Shown here in pieces: positions 1-11,000 of a stretch of 64,000 nt of DNA (its first letter is position 1; each line of letters opens with the position of its first letter). The translations under genes were made by a program, and so were the position numbers. Below the pieces are notes generated by a model. The model was given only the letters and a program-made list of their open reading frames with translations. It was not told where the DNA came from and made no database searches. The stretch is from Aquimonas voraii (GTDB lineage Bacteria; Pseudomonadota; Gammaproteobacteria; Xanthomonadales; Xanthomonadaceae). Location: NCBI RefSeq assembly GCF_900101825.1, contig NZ_FNAG01000002.1, positions 558,001 through 622,000 of the forward strand. The letters are read 5' to 3'.

Positions 1-148
1 GCGCGCGGCCCTCGAACGCATCGGATGCCAGCACGCGGATGTGCTCGGCCAGCGCATCCGGTTTTATGCCGATGCCCGGCAAAGGCTGCGCGTGGAGGGC
101 GCTGGCGCTGAACAGGCAGAGCAGGAGGGCTGGTGTGCAGGCGCGCAT
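1..148 (-). CDS. N-terminus of an exported M28-family peptidase (partial)
   Basis: The 49 visible codons start at an ATG at 148-146 and run off the left edge. They encode a signal peptide (MRACTPALLLCLFSASALHA, then QPLPG) followed by HIRVLASDAFEGRA. A phrase of the form LASDxFEGRAPGT is typical of the start of secreted M28 zinc aminopeptidases/glutamate carboxypeptidase-like enzymes. The metal ligands would lie outside the window, so activity cannot be judged. It is transcribed away from the small secreted protein at 347. The family is inferred from the short N-terminal phrase only. Confidence 0.6.
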   Translation of the reverse strand, partial: MRACTPALLLCLFSASALHAQPLPGIGIKPDALAEHIRVLASDAFEGRA

Positions 149-346
149 GGTGGATCCGGTCGGAGAGCAGGGCGCGAGCATAGCCAGCCCTGCGCGCCGG
201 CGTCACATGGCTTTGGTCGCGCCAGGCGCGAATCTGTGGGACGCGGCGGAATTGTGCTGGCGGCAGGCGGCATGCTTCTTGCCCGTAGCGAGCTGCGCAC
301 GCCGGGGCATGGGGCTCCGCGTGGCCGCTTTCCAATGAGGATTCCC

Positions 347-661
347 ATGCGTGCATGGCTGTATGCCTTCGCCCTCCTGCTGGCTTCGCCGGTGGCCTTT
401 GCCGAGTACCAGTTCCAGATCGAGAACAACACCGATCAGGACATCGTTGCCGTGGTCGTCTCCGAGGACGGTGAGGATTGGGGCGCCTTCGATATCGGGT
501 CGGGCATCCCGGCCGGCGTGACTGCCGACATGGTCTGGGATTCCAGCACCGATGAAAGCGGCTGCGTCTGGTACTTCATGGCTGCTTTCGAGGACGGCAG
601 CGACTCCGATGTGGTCGAGTTCAACTTCTGCGAAGACGAGCTGGTGATCCAGTTCGAGTAA
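347..661 (+). CDS. Small secreted acidic protein, function unknown
   Basis: A 104-residue protein. The ATG at 347 was preferred over one at 335 because a TGAGGA Shine-Dalgarno lies just before it and because it gives a clean signal peptide (MRAWLYAFALLLASPVAFA, then EYQFQ). The mature part is very acidic. It shows the pattern I-x-N-x-T, V-S-x-D-x-x-x-W, a Gly-rich turn, then a Cys-x-Trp strand and a second Cys near the end, so one disulfide is possible. The same layout occurs in small exported beta-sandwich proteins of cyanobacteria and proteobacteria that have no assigned function. It has its own short unit between divergent and convergent neighbours. Confidence 0.7.
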   Translation: MRAWLYAFALLLASPVAFAEYQFQIENNTDQDIVAVVVSEDGEDWGAFDIGSGIPAGVTADMVWDSSTDESGCVWYFMAAFEDGSDSDVVEFNFCEDELVIQFE

Positions 662-780
662 GCGCAAAGCGGACCCTGTGCCTCGGGGCATCGCATCGGC
701 GGATGCGATGCCCTCTGCATCGGCGGTGGCGTTCGAGCGCGAGCCGCCTCCCCGCACCGACCGCGCCCGCTGGAAGGTTC

Positions 781-2211
781 TCAGCGGGCTGGCGTGGAGA
801 GAATGCGCTTCAGCTTGCCGCTGTGGCCGCGTTCAAGCGGGCAGCAAGGCTTGAGTTCGATCGCCACGCCGCCGAGGCCGCGCTCGCGCAGCCAGTGGCC
901 GAGTATTTCCGCTGCGCGTGTCAGCGTCGGCAGATCCGCGTGGCTGGACTGCAGTCGCAGACGATCCGGCGACAGCTTCAGCAGCTGGTAGTCGAACAGG
1001 CCTGCTTCATCCTCGATCACCGTCGACAGGGCGAGCGGCAGCACGCCCCTGAAAGCGCCCGACGCGTCGCGCAGCCGAAGCAGATCATCCTCACGACCGC
1101 GAACCTCGATCAGCGGCAGCCGGCTGCCGCAGCGACAGCGCTCGCCGGTGAAGCGCACGCGGTCGCCGAGGTCGTAGCGAATCAGCGGCTGCACGAGATT
1201 GCCCAAATGGGTCAGCAGGGTCGTATGCGGCCACTTGCCGACCGCGACCGGCTGGAAGCGGTCATCGACCGGCTCCAGCAGGGCCCAGTCCGCATTGAGG
1301 TGCAGGCCGCCGTGCAGGCATTCGCTGGCCAGGCAGAAGAACTCCGAAGCGCCATAGCTGTTGCGCACCCTGCAGCCGAAGCTCGACTCGATCCGGCTGC
1401 GCACGCCGTCGCGCAGGGTTTCGCCACCGCACCAGATTTCGATGGGCTGGATCTGCAGACGGCCCGCGCGCGCTTCCTCGGCCAGCAGGGCGGCGGCAGT
1501 GGGATAGGTGGCCAGTACCCTCGGCCGCCAGTCGTTCAGCGCCTCGACCAGGGCGTCCAGCGGGTCGAGGATGGAAAAGGCGCGAAGTTGGGTTCCCAGC
1601 CAGGGCTGCTCTCGGCGCAGCCGCTCGAAGGCCGCGATGCTGGCGAAGTGTCCGCCGGTGGCGACCAGCAGCGCCATGCGACCGCCGGCCGCCAGCGTGC
1701 TCCAGGCGCTGGACCCGGCGCCGCGCAGGCTTTCGAGCGCGTCGTAGACGGCGAGCGCACCGGCATCCTGCACAAACCAGCCGGGCTCGCCGTGGGTGCC
1801 CGAGCTTTCCCATACCTGCCAGCGCCCCTGCAGCAGTTCGCCGACCTGTTCGGGCGAGCGCAGCCAATCGCGGACGCGCCCTGCGTCCGGCGCGGGCGCA
1901 CACAGGCCCGCCTCGAAGTCACGCATCAGGCTGCGGCGGTCGAGCACCGGCAGCCCGGCAAGATCCGCCAGTTCGAAGCGATCCTCGGGCGTGATGTCGC
2001 GCAGGCGTTGGGCGTGCAGGGGCGAGTTGGCGCGCGCCTGTCGCAACAGGCGTCGCAGTCGTTGTGTCTGGAGCTCGGCGAGCGCAGCCGGCTCAAGCAG
2101 GGGAGCGAGCAGCACGCTGCATGCCGCCTGCATCCGCTGCATCTGCAGCAGGCCGGCGCTGAAAGCGGAGTTGATGTCGAGCACGCCCATTAGGCGCATG
2201 CTACGCCGCAT
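781..2211 (-). CDS. Phenylacetate-CoA ligase (PaaK)-like adenylate-forming enzyme
   Basis: A 476-residue member of the PaaK/coenzyme F390-synthetase branch of the adenylate-forming superfamily. The phosphate-binding loop reads ESSGTHGEPGWF, the adenine/acyl motif is NSYGASEFF, the ribose-binding Asp is in RYDLGDRV, and a C-terminal GKLKRI carries the likely adenylation Lys. A CxC-type pair (ERCRCGS) follows the ribose motif, as in this family. It would activate a carboxylic acid with ATP; the substrate is unknown because no aromatic catabolism or polysaccharide cluster adjoins it. Three in-frame ATGs (2211, 2199, 2190) compete for the start and none has a strong ribosome site, so the first 7 residues are uncertain. 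Confidence 0.7.
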   Translation of the reverse strand: MRRSMRLMGVLDINSAFSAGLLQMQRMQAACSVLLAPLLEPAALAELQTQRLRRLLRQARANSPLHAQRLRDITPEDRFELADLAGLPVLDRRSLMRDFEAGLCAPAPDAGRVRDWLRSPEQVGELLQGRWQVWESSGTHGEPGWFVQDAGALAVYDALESLRGAGSSAWSTLAAGGRMALLVATGGHFASIAAFERLRREQPWLGTQLRAFSILDPLDALVEALNDWRPRVLATYPTAAALLAEEARAGRLQIQPIEIWCGGETLRDGVRSRIESSFGCRVRNSYGASEFFCLASECLHGGLHLNADWALLEPVDDRFQPVAVGKWPHTTLLTHLGNLVQPLIRYDLGDRVRFTGERCRCGSRLPLIEVRGREDDLLRLRDASGAFRGVLPLALSTVIEDEAGLFDYQLLKLSPDRLRLQSSHADLPTLTRAAEILGHWLRERGLGGVAIELKPCCPLERGHSGKLKRILSTPAR

Positions 2212-2277
2212 GCCTGTCAGTTTCAGAAGCGACTTCTGCTGAGGCTGGCGGAGTGCGTCAGGAGTCAGAGAGGTCCG

Positions 2278-4599
<2,322 letters not shown>

Positions 4600-4636
4600 G
4601 CCCGCCCCAATCAATCCCCGGCAACCGGCGGAAAGC

Positions 4637-4666
4637 ACAGCGGCGGCGCTTTGGCGTCGCCGCTGT
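4637..4666. terminator. Hairpin between convergent katG1 and efflux operon
   Basis: A perfect 9-bp stem (ACAGCGGCG with CGCCGCTGT) encloses a 12-nt loop that can form a smaller inner stem. It sits between the stop of katG1 and the stop of the opposing RND gene. There is no U-tract on either strand, so the role as terminator is inferred from position. Confidence 0.4.
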
Positions 4667-4762
4667 CGTATCGCCCCTCCGCTTCAAGTCCCGCCTCATG
4701 CAGTTCCACGCGGCACCGCATCGGTTCACCAGGGCGCGAAGTGGGGGTTGGATCGCCTCTCT

Positions 4763-7700
4763 TCAGGCGGCTGTTGCCTTGTCTCCCCGTCCCGCCGCGA
4801 GTTCGCTGCCTGGAACCGGCGCCGAGCGCCCCAGCACCAGCCGCAGCAGGCAGGGCAGGAAGCTCAGCGTCACCACGGTCGAACACAGCAGGCCCGCCAG
4901 CACTACCACGCCCACGCCGCGATAGAGCTCGGTGCCCGCGCCGGGCACCAGCACCAGCGGGGCGAGGCCGAACAGGGTGGTGAGCGTCGACATCAGGATC
5001 GGCCGCAGGCGCGCGCGCACCGCGTCGAGGATGGCCTCGTCCAGCGCCATGCCGCGGCCGAGGTTGGCGCGGGTGCGGTCCACCACCAGGATCGGATTGT
5101 TCACCACCGTGCCGAGCAGGATCAGGAAGCCGAGCATGGTGATCATGTCGAAGGGCTGGCTGAAGCCGCCGAGGCCCAACGCCGCCGACGCGCTGCCGGC
5201 GAGGTTCAGGGCCAGCAGGCCGAGGATGCCGCCGGCGACGCCGGTGGGCACGGTGACGAGGATCAGCAGCGGGTAGCCCCAGTGGGTGAAGATCGCCACC
5301 AGCAGCAGGTAGGACAGCAGGATGGCGACCGCGAAGTTGCCGACCAGGGCTTCGCGGGTGGCATCGAGCTGATCGGCCGCGCCGCTGAGGTCCACGCTGA
5401 CGCCGGGCGCGATCTCGCCGGCGCTGCGCGCGGCGGGCAGCAGTTCGTCCTGCACGCGCGCGACTGCGGTTTCCAGGGCCACCGAACGCGGCGGGATCAC
5501 GAACAGGGTGACCGTTCTGCGGCCGTCGACACGGCGCAGCGAATCGCTGTCCACGGTCTCGACCAGGTCGGCCAGCGCCGACAGCGGCAGCACCTCGCCG
5601 CCCGGCGTCAGCACCGTCTGTTGTGGAAGCCCCTGCAGGGTCTGGCGGTTGCCGGCGCCGCTGAACAGGAACACATCGACCGGACGATCTTCGATCAGCA
5701 TCTGGTCGACGAAGGCGCCGTCCGACAGCGCGGCCACCGCGAAGCCGAAGCTGTCGGCGTCGAAACCCACTTCAGCGAGGCGTGCCCAGCGCGGACGCAC
5801 CTCGACCAGCGGCTGGTCCAGCGACAGCGCCGAGGGCTCGCTGCTGAGCTGCGGGTTGTCAAAGAGCTCGCCGGCGCGCCGCAGCAGGGCTTCGCCGGTG
5901 CTGTACAGCCCGGCCATGTCGGTGCCCGAGAGCTCGATCGCCACCGCGCGGGTGCCGCCGTCGTTGCTGGAGATGATCGAACCGCGCGCCGAGAACGCAC
6001 GCATGCCCGGATAGCCGCGGAACAGCGCGCTCAAGCTGTCCATCATGGCCGCCAGCTGATCGCCATCGACCGGCTCGCTCAGCACCATCAGGCTGCCGGC
6101 GCTGACGCTCATCGAGTAGTACTTGATTGGCGGGATCGGCAGCTCGCCGCGCTCGAAGGCGGCGGCATCGCCATTCACCGCCGGGTCGATGCTGGCGCGG
6201 ATTTCGGCGGCGATACGTTCCATCTCGGCGAGGTTCTGCCCCGGCGGCGCGATCATGCGGGTGAATGCCTTGGGCTCCTCGCCCTCGGGCAGGTACTCGG
6301 CCGGCGGCGCCAGCCCGAACACCACGCCGAGCGTGATCGCCAGCGTCGCCAGCACGCAGGCCAGGGCCCGCCGAGGCTTGGCGATCAGCCAGGCGCTGGG
6401 CGCGGACAGGATCGGGGCATCGCCCGGCAGCGGTCCCTGGATGTGCGCCGCCCGCGAGAAGCGCGCGCTGGCGGCCGGAATGATGCCGATCGCCACCAGC
6501 ATCGAGGCGAGGATCGCAGTCGAGATCGCGATGCCGATATCGGAGTAGAGCTGGCCGGCTTCCTGCTCGACGAACAGCACCGGCGCGAACACCAGCGCGG
6601 TGGTCAGCGTCGAGGCCAGCACCGCCGGCCAGACCTCGCGCGCGCCTTCCACTGCCGCCTGCAGCCGCGCCAGCCCGCGCCGTCGCGCGCTCTCGATGGC
6701 CTCCAGCACGACGATACTGTTGTCCACGGTCATGCCGATCGCAAAGGCCACACCCGCCAGCGAGATCACGTTGATGGTGCGGCCGGCGGCCAACAGGCCG
6801 AGGAAGGCGGCCAGCGTGCAGATCGGCAGACCGATCATCGCCACCAGGGTGGTGCGCCAGCTGCGCAGGAAGTAGAGCATCACCGCCGAGGCGAGCAGGG
6901 CACCGAGCGCCAGATTGCTCCACACGTTGCGGATCGAGTCCTGCACGTAGCGGACGTCGTCGCTGAACAGGCGCAGGCTGAGGCCATTCGGTGCCAGCAG
7001 GTCGCGGTTGATGCGCTCGACTTCCAGCAGCATCGCGTCCTTGATGTCGATGACGTTGGAGCCGGGCTCGCGCTGGACGGAGAGATTGAGCCGCGGCTGG
7101 CCGTCGGCGAAGGCCAGGCCGCGCAGTTCGAAATGACTGAGTTCGATTTCGGCGACGTCGCGCAGGCGGACGATGGCATCGCCCTCGCGGCGCAGGATCA
7201 CCTCCTGCAGGCCTTCCGCATCGGCGACCCGGCCGACCGTGCGGATCAGGTAACGGCGCTTGCCGCTGTCGATGTCACCGCCGGAGCTGTCGCGATTGCG
7301 TCCGCGCACGGCCCCACGCACATCGTCCAGGCTCAGCCCCCGCTGGGCCAGGCGCGCCGGGTCGACGCGGATCTGCACCTGGCGCTCGGCGCCGCCGCCG
7401 ACATTGATCTGGGAGACGCCGGGTACCCGCTCCATGCGCGGCCGCACCTCGTCCTCGACGAAGTCGCGCAGCATGTTGACGTCGAGGCCCAGCGGATTGC
7501 CCGGCAGCGGCGCCAGCGCGTAGTACATGAAGGCGTTGTTGCTGAAGCTGCTGCTCAACAGCTGCGGCGGATCGACGTTCTCGGGATAGCCCGAAACCTG
7601 CGACAGCGCATTGCTGGTGCGGATCAGGGCTTCGTTGATGTCGACGCCGAAAGGGAATTCCAGCTCGATGCTGGCCTCTCCGGTGCGTGCGTAGGACACC

Positions 7701-7933
7701 ATCCGCCGCAGGTTCGGGACGCCGCGCAGGAAGCGCTCCTGCTCGATCAGGATTTCCTTCTCCACGTCCTGCGGCGTGGCGCCGGGCCAGCGCGTGACCA
7801 CGCTGACCGTACGCACCTCGAGGTCAGGAATCATCTGCACCGGAATGCGCAGGGCGGCGGCGATGCCGAGCACGCAGAGGATCAGCACCGCCACGGTGAC
7901 CAGGGTGCCGCGTTTGACCAGAGCTTCAAGCAT
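4763..7933 (-). CDS. RND efflux pump inner-membrane transporter (HAE1/AcrB type)
   Basis: A 1056-residue RND permease. It has the usual duplicated plan: TM1 at residues about 10-30, a large periplasmic pore/docking domain, TM2-TM6 from about residue 335, TM7 near 520, a second periplasmic domain, and TM8-TM12 from about 865 to 1030. TM4 has GMTVDNSIVVLE with D404; AcrB-type pumps carry two adjacent Asp here, so the second is replaced by Asn, as in many divergent HAE1 pumps. It should export hydrophobic or amphiphilic compounds by proton antiport. It follows its adaptor gene by 5 nt in one operon. No outer-membrane TolC-type gene is adjacent, so a shared channel elsewhere is likely. Confidence 0.92.
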   Translation of the reverse strand: MLEALVKRGTLVTVAVLILCVLGIAAALRIPVQMIPDLEVRTVSVVTRWPGATPQDVEKEILIEQERFLRGVPNLRRMVSYARTGEASIELEFPFGVDINEALIRTSNALSQVSGYPENVDPPQLLSSSFSNNAFMYYALAPLPGNPLGLDVNMLRDFVEDEVRPRMERVPGVSQINVGGGAERQVQIRVDPARLAQRGLSLDDVRGAVRGRNRDSSGGDIDSGKRRYLIRTVGRVADAEGLQEVILRREGDAIVRLRDVAEIELSHFELRGLAFADGQPRLNLSVQREPGSNVIDIKDAMLLEVERINRDLLAPNGLSLRLFSDDVRYVQDSIRNVWSNLALGALLASAVMLYFLRSWRTTLVAMIGLPICTLAAFLGLLAAGRTINVISLAGVAFAIGMTVDNSIVVLEAIESARRRGLARLQAAVEGAREVWPAVLASTLTTALVFAPVLFVEQEAGQLYSDIGIAISTAILASMLVAIGIIPAASARFSRAAHIQGPLPGDAPILSAPSAWLIAKPRRALACVLATLAITLGVVFGLAPPAEYLPEGEEPKAFTRMIAPPGQNLAEMERIAAEIRASIDPAVNGDAAAFERGELPIPPIKYYSMSVSAGSLMVLSEPVDGDQLAAMMDSLSALFRGYPGMRAFSARGSIISSNDGGTRAVAIELSGTDMAGLYSTGEALLRRAGELFDNPQLSSEPSALSLDQPLVEVRPRWARLAEVGFDADSFGFAVAALSDGAFVDQMLIEDRPVDVFLFSGAGNRQTLQGLPQQTVLTPGGEVLPLSALADLVETVDSDSLRRVDGRRTVTLFVIPPRSVALETAVARVQDELLPAARSAGEIAPGVSVDLSGAADQLDATREALVGNFAVAILLSYLLLVAIFTHWGYPLLILVTVPTGVAGGILGLLALNLAGSASAALGLGGFSQPFDMITMLGFLILLGTVVNNPILVVDRTRANLGRGMALDEAILDAVRARLRPILMSTLTTLFGLAPLVLVPGAGTELYRGVGVVVLAGLLCSTVVTLSFLPCLLRLVLGRSAPVPGSELAAGRGDKATAA

Positions 7934-7938
7934 GGCCT

Positions 7939-9075
7939 TCAGCCCCCGGCCGCGCGCACTTGGATCGCTTGGCCGTCCTGCAGGTTCTCGTTGCCGCGCA
8001 CCACGACCCGTTCGCCTTCGTCGAGGCCCTCTGCGATTTCGACGCGCAGGCCGGACTCGCGGCCCAGTCGCAGCGGTCGGCGCTGCGCGCGCAGCCCAAC
8101 CTCAACTTCCTTCGCGACAAACACGCTGTAGCCGCCGTCGGGATGCCGCAGCAGGGCATCCCGCGGAATGCTCAGCGCAGCCCCCCGGCTCAGCCGGAAG
8201 TGCGCGCGCGCCGAGGTGCCGGGCAGCAGGGCGGGATCGACAGCGGTGGGCACGATCTGCAGCAGGAAGGTGCGTGCGCCGCTGCCGCCGGACACCGGCA
8301 CGCGGGCGTCGATGCGGGCGGCGAAGCGCGTGCCGGCCTGGGTGTCGGGTTCGATCTCGACGCGGGTATCGGCGTCGATGTCGGCGAAACGCTCCTGCGG
8401 CACCTGGACTTCGAGGCGCAGCGCCCCGGTATCGACCAGCTGCAGTACCGGGCTGGATGGCGTGACCCATTCGCCGACGTCGATCAGCCGTGCGGCCACG
8501 ACGCCGGTGAACGGCGCGCGCAGCAGATGCCGGTCGAGCCGCTCGCGCTGCGCGGCCAGCCGTGCGCGCACCGCGTTCATCGTCGCCTCGGCTTCGGCCA
8601 GCGCGGCGCGGCGCGCGGCCAGCTCGGTTTGCGGCAGGCTGCGCTGGGCGACCAGGGGAACCGCTTCGTCGACACGGCGGCGGGCCTCATCGCGGGCGGC
8701 CGCCGTCGCCGCGGACTCGGCCTCCAGCGCTTCGACCTCGAGCCGCGCGAGGCGGTCATCGAGGCGCAGCAGGGGCGCACCGGCCTCGACTCGCGCACCG
8801 GCATCGACTTCGAGCGTGGCGATCAGGCCCTCGATGCGCGGCGACAGCTGGGCATCGTTCACCGCCCGCAGGCTGCCACTGAGGCTGAGGGTTTCGCTCA
8901 AGGCCCCGCGTTCGACCCGGGCGAGTTCGACCACGGCCGGCGACTGCGCGCCAGCGCCGGCCGCGCACAGCAGCGCGAACAGGGCGCCCAGCCGGCGCGG
9001 CCGCTTCGGCGCGAGCGGGCGAGTCGCCGGCGTTGCAGCGTGTTGGGCAGGAACCTGGGCCTTGGGTAGGGGCAT
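7939..9075 (-). CDS. RND efflux periplasmic adaptor subunit (membrane fusion protein)
   Basis: A 378-residue HlyD/AcrA-family adaptor, first gene of the two-gene efflux operon. After a basic N-terminus there is a hydrophobic segment (about residues 28-43, ending GAGAQS) that fits a signal peptide. A lipoyl half-motif (LSPRIEGLIATLEVDAGARVEAGAPLLRLDD), split in this note only by context, precedes an Ala/Glu/Arg-rich alpha-hairpin and a second lipoyl half with FTGVVAARLIDVGEWV. A beta-barrel and membrane-proximal domain complete it. It links the permease to an outer-membrane channel. The ATG at 9075 has only a weak ribosome site; the signal-like segment would also fit a later start. Confidence 0.88.
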   Translation of the reverse strand: MPLPKAQVPAQHAATPATRPLAPKRPRRLGALFALLCAAGAGAQSPAVVELARVERGALSETLSLSGSLRAVNDAQLSPRIEGLIATLEVDAGARVEAGAPLLRLDDRLARLEVEALEAESAATAAARDEARRRVDEAVPLVAQRSLPQTELAARRAALAEAEATMNAVRARLAAQRERLDRHLLRAPFTGVVAARLIDVGEWVTPSSPVLQLVDTGALRLEVQVPQERFADIDADTRVEIEPDTQAGTRFAARIDARVPVSGGSGARTFLLQIVPTAVDPALLPGTSARAHFRLSRGAALSIPRDALLRHPDGGYSVFVAKEVEVGLRAQRRPLRLGRESGLRVEIAEGLDEGERVVVRGNENLQDGQAIQVRAAGG

Positions 9076-9284
9076 GGTCAGCGTCCGGAAAGCGCGGTTT
9101 CGAAGACCTGCAGAATGCCGTCACGGAAGTTCAGCGCAGGCGAAGAGCCCCGGAACGCCGTGGTGGAGCCGAGTTGTCGAGCGTGCGTGAAGTGCGGGCC
9201 TTCTGGGACATGTCGCATCGCTTGGCCTTGCGCAGGGTGGCGCCGCGCGTCTGCGCCTCCACCCCACCGATCACGGATCTCCCG

Positions 9285-10859
9285 ATGCAGTCTCATCGAC
9301 TTTTCCTCTCCCGCCTCGTTTTCTTCGGCTTCGCCAGCCTTGCCGCCGTCGCGGCCCAGGCCCAGCGCACGCTTGCGTTCGAGCCGTATGCCGTGCCCCG
9401 CGAAGGTGCGGTGGCGGTGACCCTGCCGCGCGATTCGGCGCCTCCGGCGGCCTTCGCCGAGGTGGATGGCGTCGCCGGTGGCGCGCTGTCCCGCGCCGTC
9501 GCCAACGCTGGTTTTCTGGGGGATCGAGGCAGCATGCTGAATCTCCACGGCGTCGGGCCTTACACCCAGGTCATCGTGATCGGCACCGGCACCGATGCGC
9601 CCAGCCCGCGTCTGCTCGAAGACATCGGCGGCCTGGTCGGCCAGGCCGGCGTGCTGAGCGCGGCGCCGCGCATCGATGTGCTGTGGCCGGAGGCCTCGCT
9701 GCCGATGGCAGGCGCGCACCTCGCGCTGGGCCTGGAGCTTGGCCAGTTCACCTTCCGCCAGTACCGCAGCCCCAAGCCCGGTCAGCCCGTGCTGGGGCAG
9801 GGCAGTGCGGTCTTGCGCACGGTCGATGCCGAAGCCGCGCGGCGCGGCTGGGAGGACCAGTGGCAGCCGGTCGCCGAGGGCGTGCGCTTCGCGCGCCAGC
9901 TGGTCAGCGAGCCGGCCAACGTGATCTATCCCGAGAGCTTCGTCGAGCGTGCTCGCACTGCCTTCGCCGGCATCGACAAGGTGCGCATCGAGGTGCTGGA
10001 CGAGCAGGCCATGGCCGAGCTCGGCATGGGCGCGATGCTGGCGGTGGGGCAGGGCAGCGCGCGGCCGCCGCGGCTCCTGGTGATCCGCTATGACGGCGGT
10101 CCTCGCGGCGAAGCACCGCTGGCTTTCGTCGGCAAGGGCATCACCTTCGACACCGGCGGCATCTCGATCAAGCCGGCCCAGGACATGTGGCGCATGAAGT
10201 ACGACATGACCGGTGCGGCAAGCGTCAGCGGCGCCGTGCTGGCCCTGGCCAAGCGTGGTGCCGCGGTCAATGCGGTGGCGATCGCGGCGCTCGCCGAAAA
10301 CATGCCCTCGGGCACGGCGACGCGTCCGGGGGATGTGATCCGCACGATGAGCGGGCAGACCTTCGAGATCATGAGCACGGATGCCGAAGGCCGCATGGTG
10401 CTGGTCGATGCGATCACCTGGGCGCAGCGCGAGCTGAAACCCCGCCTGCTGATCGACATCGCCACGCTCACCGGTTCGCAGGTGACGGCGCTGGGCGACG
10501 AGTACGCCGGACTGTTCAGTCGCCATGACGAACTCGCCGCCCAGCTGCAGGCCGCGGGTGCAGCCAGCGGCGAAGAGGTCTGGCGCCTGCCCCTGCATCC
10601 GAGCTACGCCAAGGATCTCGAATCGCCGATCGCCGACCTGCGCAACGGCGGCAGCAGCAGCCGCGCCGGTGCCGGCGTGGGCGCCTTCTTCATCGGCGCC
10701 TGGGTGGCGCCGGAACTGCCCTGGGCGCATCTCGACATCGCCAGCATGGCCTGGCGCGATGACCCTGCGCTGCCGACCGTGCCGCTGGGGGCATCCGCCT
10801 ACGGTGTGCGTCTGCTCGACCGCTTCGTTCGCGACCACGTCGAGTCCGCACCCAACTGA
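9285..10859 (+). CDS. Exported M17 leucyl aminopeptidase-family protein
   Basis: A 524-residue M17 zinc/manganese aminopeptidase with a signal peptide (MQSHRLFLSRLVFFGFASLA, cleavage after AAQA), whereas PepA of E. coli is cytosolic. The C-terminal catalytic domain has GKGITFDTGGISIKP with the first metal-binding Lys/Asp and then STDAEGRMVL. The family signature is NTDAEGRL, so Asn is Ser and Leu is Met here while the metal-binding Asp and Glu and the catalytic Arg remain. It probably trims peptides in the periplasm or outside the cell, in keeping with the other exported hydrolases of this window. It starts at ATG 9285; open frame upstream of it lacks a sensible start. Confidence 0.88.
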   Translation: MQSHRLFLSRLVFFGFASLAAVAAQAQRTLAFEPYAVPREGAVAVTLPRDSAPPAAFAEVDGVAGGALSRAVANAGFLGDRGSMLNLHGVGPYTQVIVIGTGTDAPSPRLLEDIGGLVGQAGVLSAAPRIDVLWPEASLPMAGAHLALGLELGQFTFRQYRSPKPGQPVLGQGSAVLRTVDAEAARRGWEDQWQPVAEGVRFARQLVSEPANVIYPESFVERARTAFAGIDKVRIEVLDEQAMAELGMGAMLAVGQGSARPPRLLVIRYDGGPRGEAPLAFVGKGITFDTGGISIKPAQDMWRMKYDMTGAASVSGAVLALAKRGAAVNAVAIAALAENMPSGTATRPGDVIRTMSGQTFEIMSTDAEGRMVLVDAITWAQRELKPRLLIDIATLTGSQVTALGDEYAGLFSRHDELAAQLQAAGAASGEEVWRLPLHPSYAKDLESPIADLRNGGSSSRAGAGVGAFFIGAWVAPELPWAHLDIASMAWRDDPALPTVPLGASAYGVRLLDRFVRDHVESAPN

Positions 10860-10911
10860 GCGATCTCGGTGTCCGCCCGACCCGCATGGACCGCGGGGCG
10901 GGCGGCGGTTC

Positions 10912-10939
10912 TTGCACTGAACAAGAGGCGGCGCATACT
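10912..10939 (+). promoter_or_regulatory. Candidate sigma-70 promoter of the beta-helix gene
   Basis: TTGCAC (10912-10917), a 16-nt spacer and CATACT (10934-10939) lie about 60 nt before the ATG at 11001. Both hexamers are close to consensus. No operator was recognised. Confidence 0.4.
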
Positions 10940-11000
10940 TGCTGGGTCGTGCGCGGCCGGGGGGCGCGCACGGCTTCCCGTACTGCCGTGAGAGCCGCCC

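Noticed and set aside
4748-8131. A 1127-codon open frame on the plus strand opposite the RND pump
   Set aside because: It is rich in Gln, Arg, His and Ala with no domain resemblance and mirrors the codon bias of the RND gene on the other strand; typical high-GC antisense open frame.
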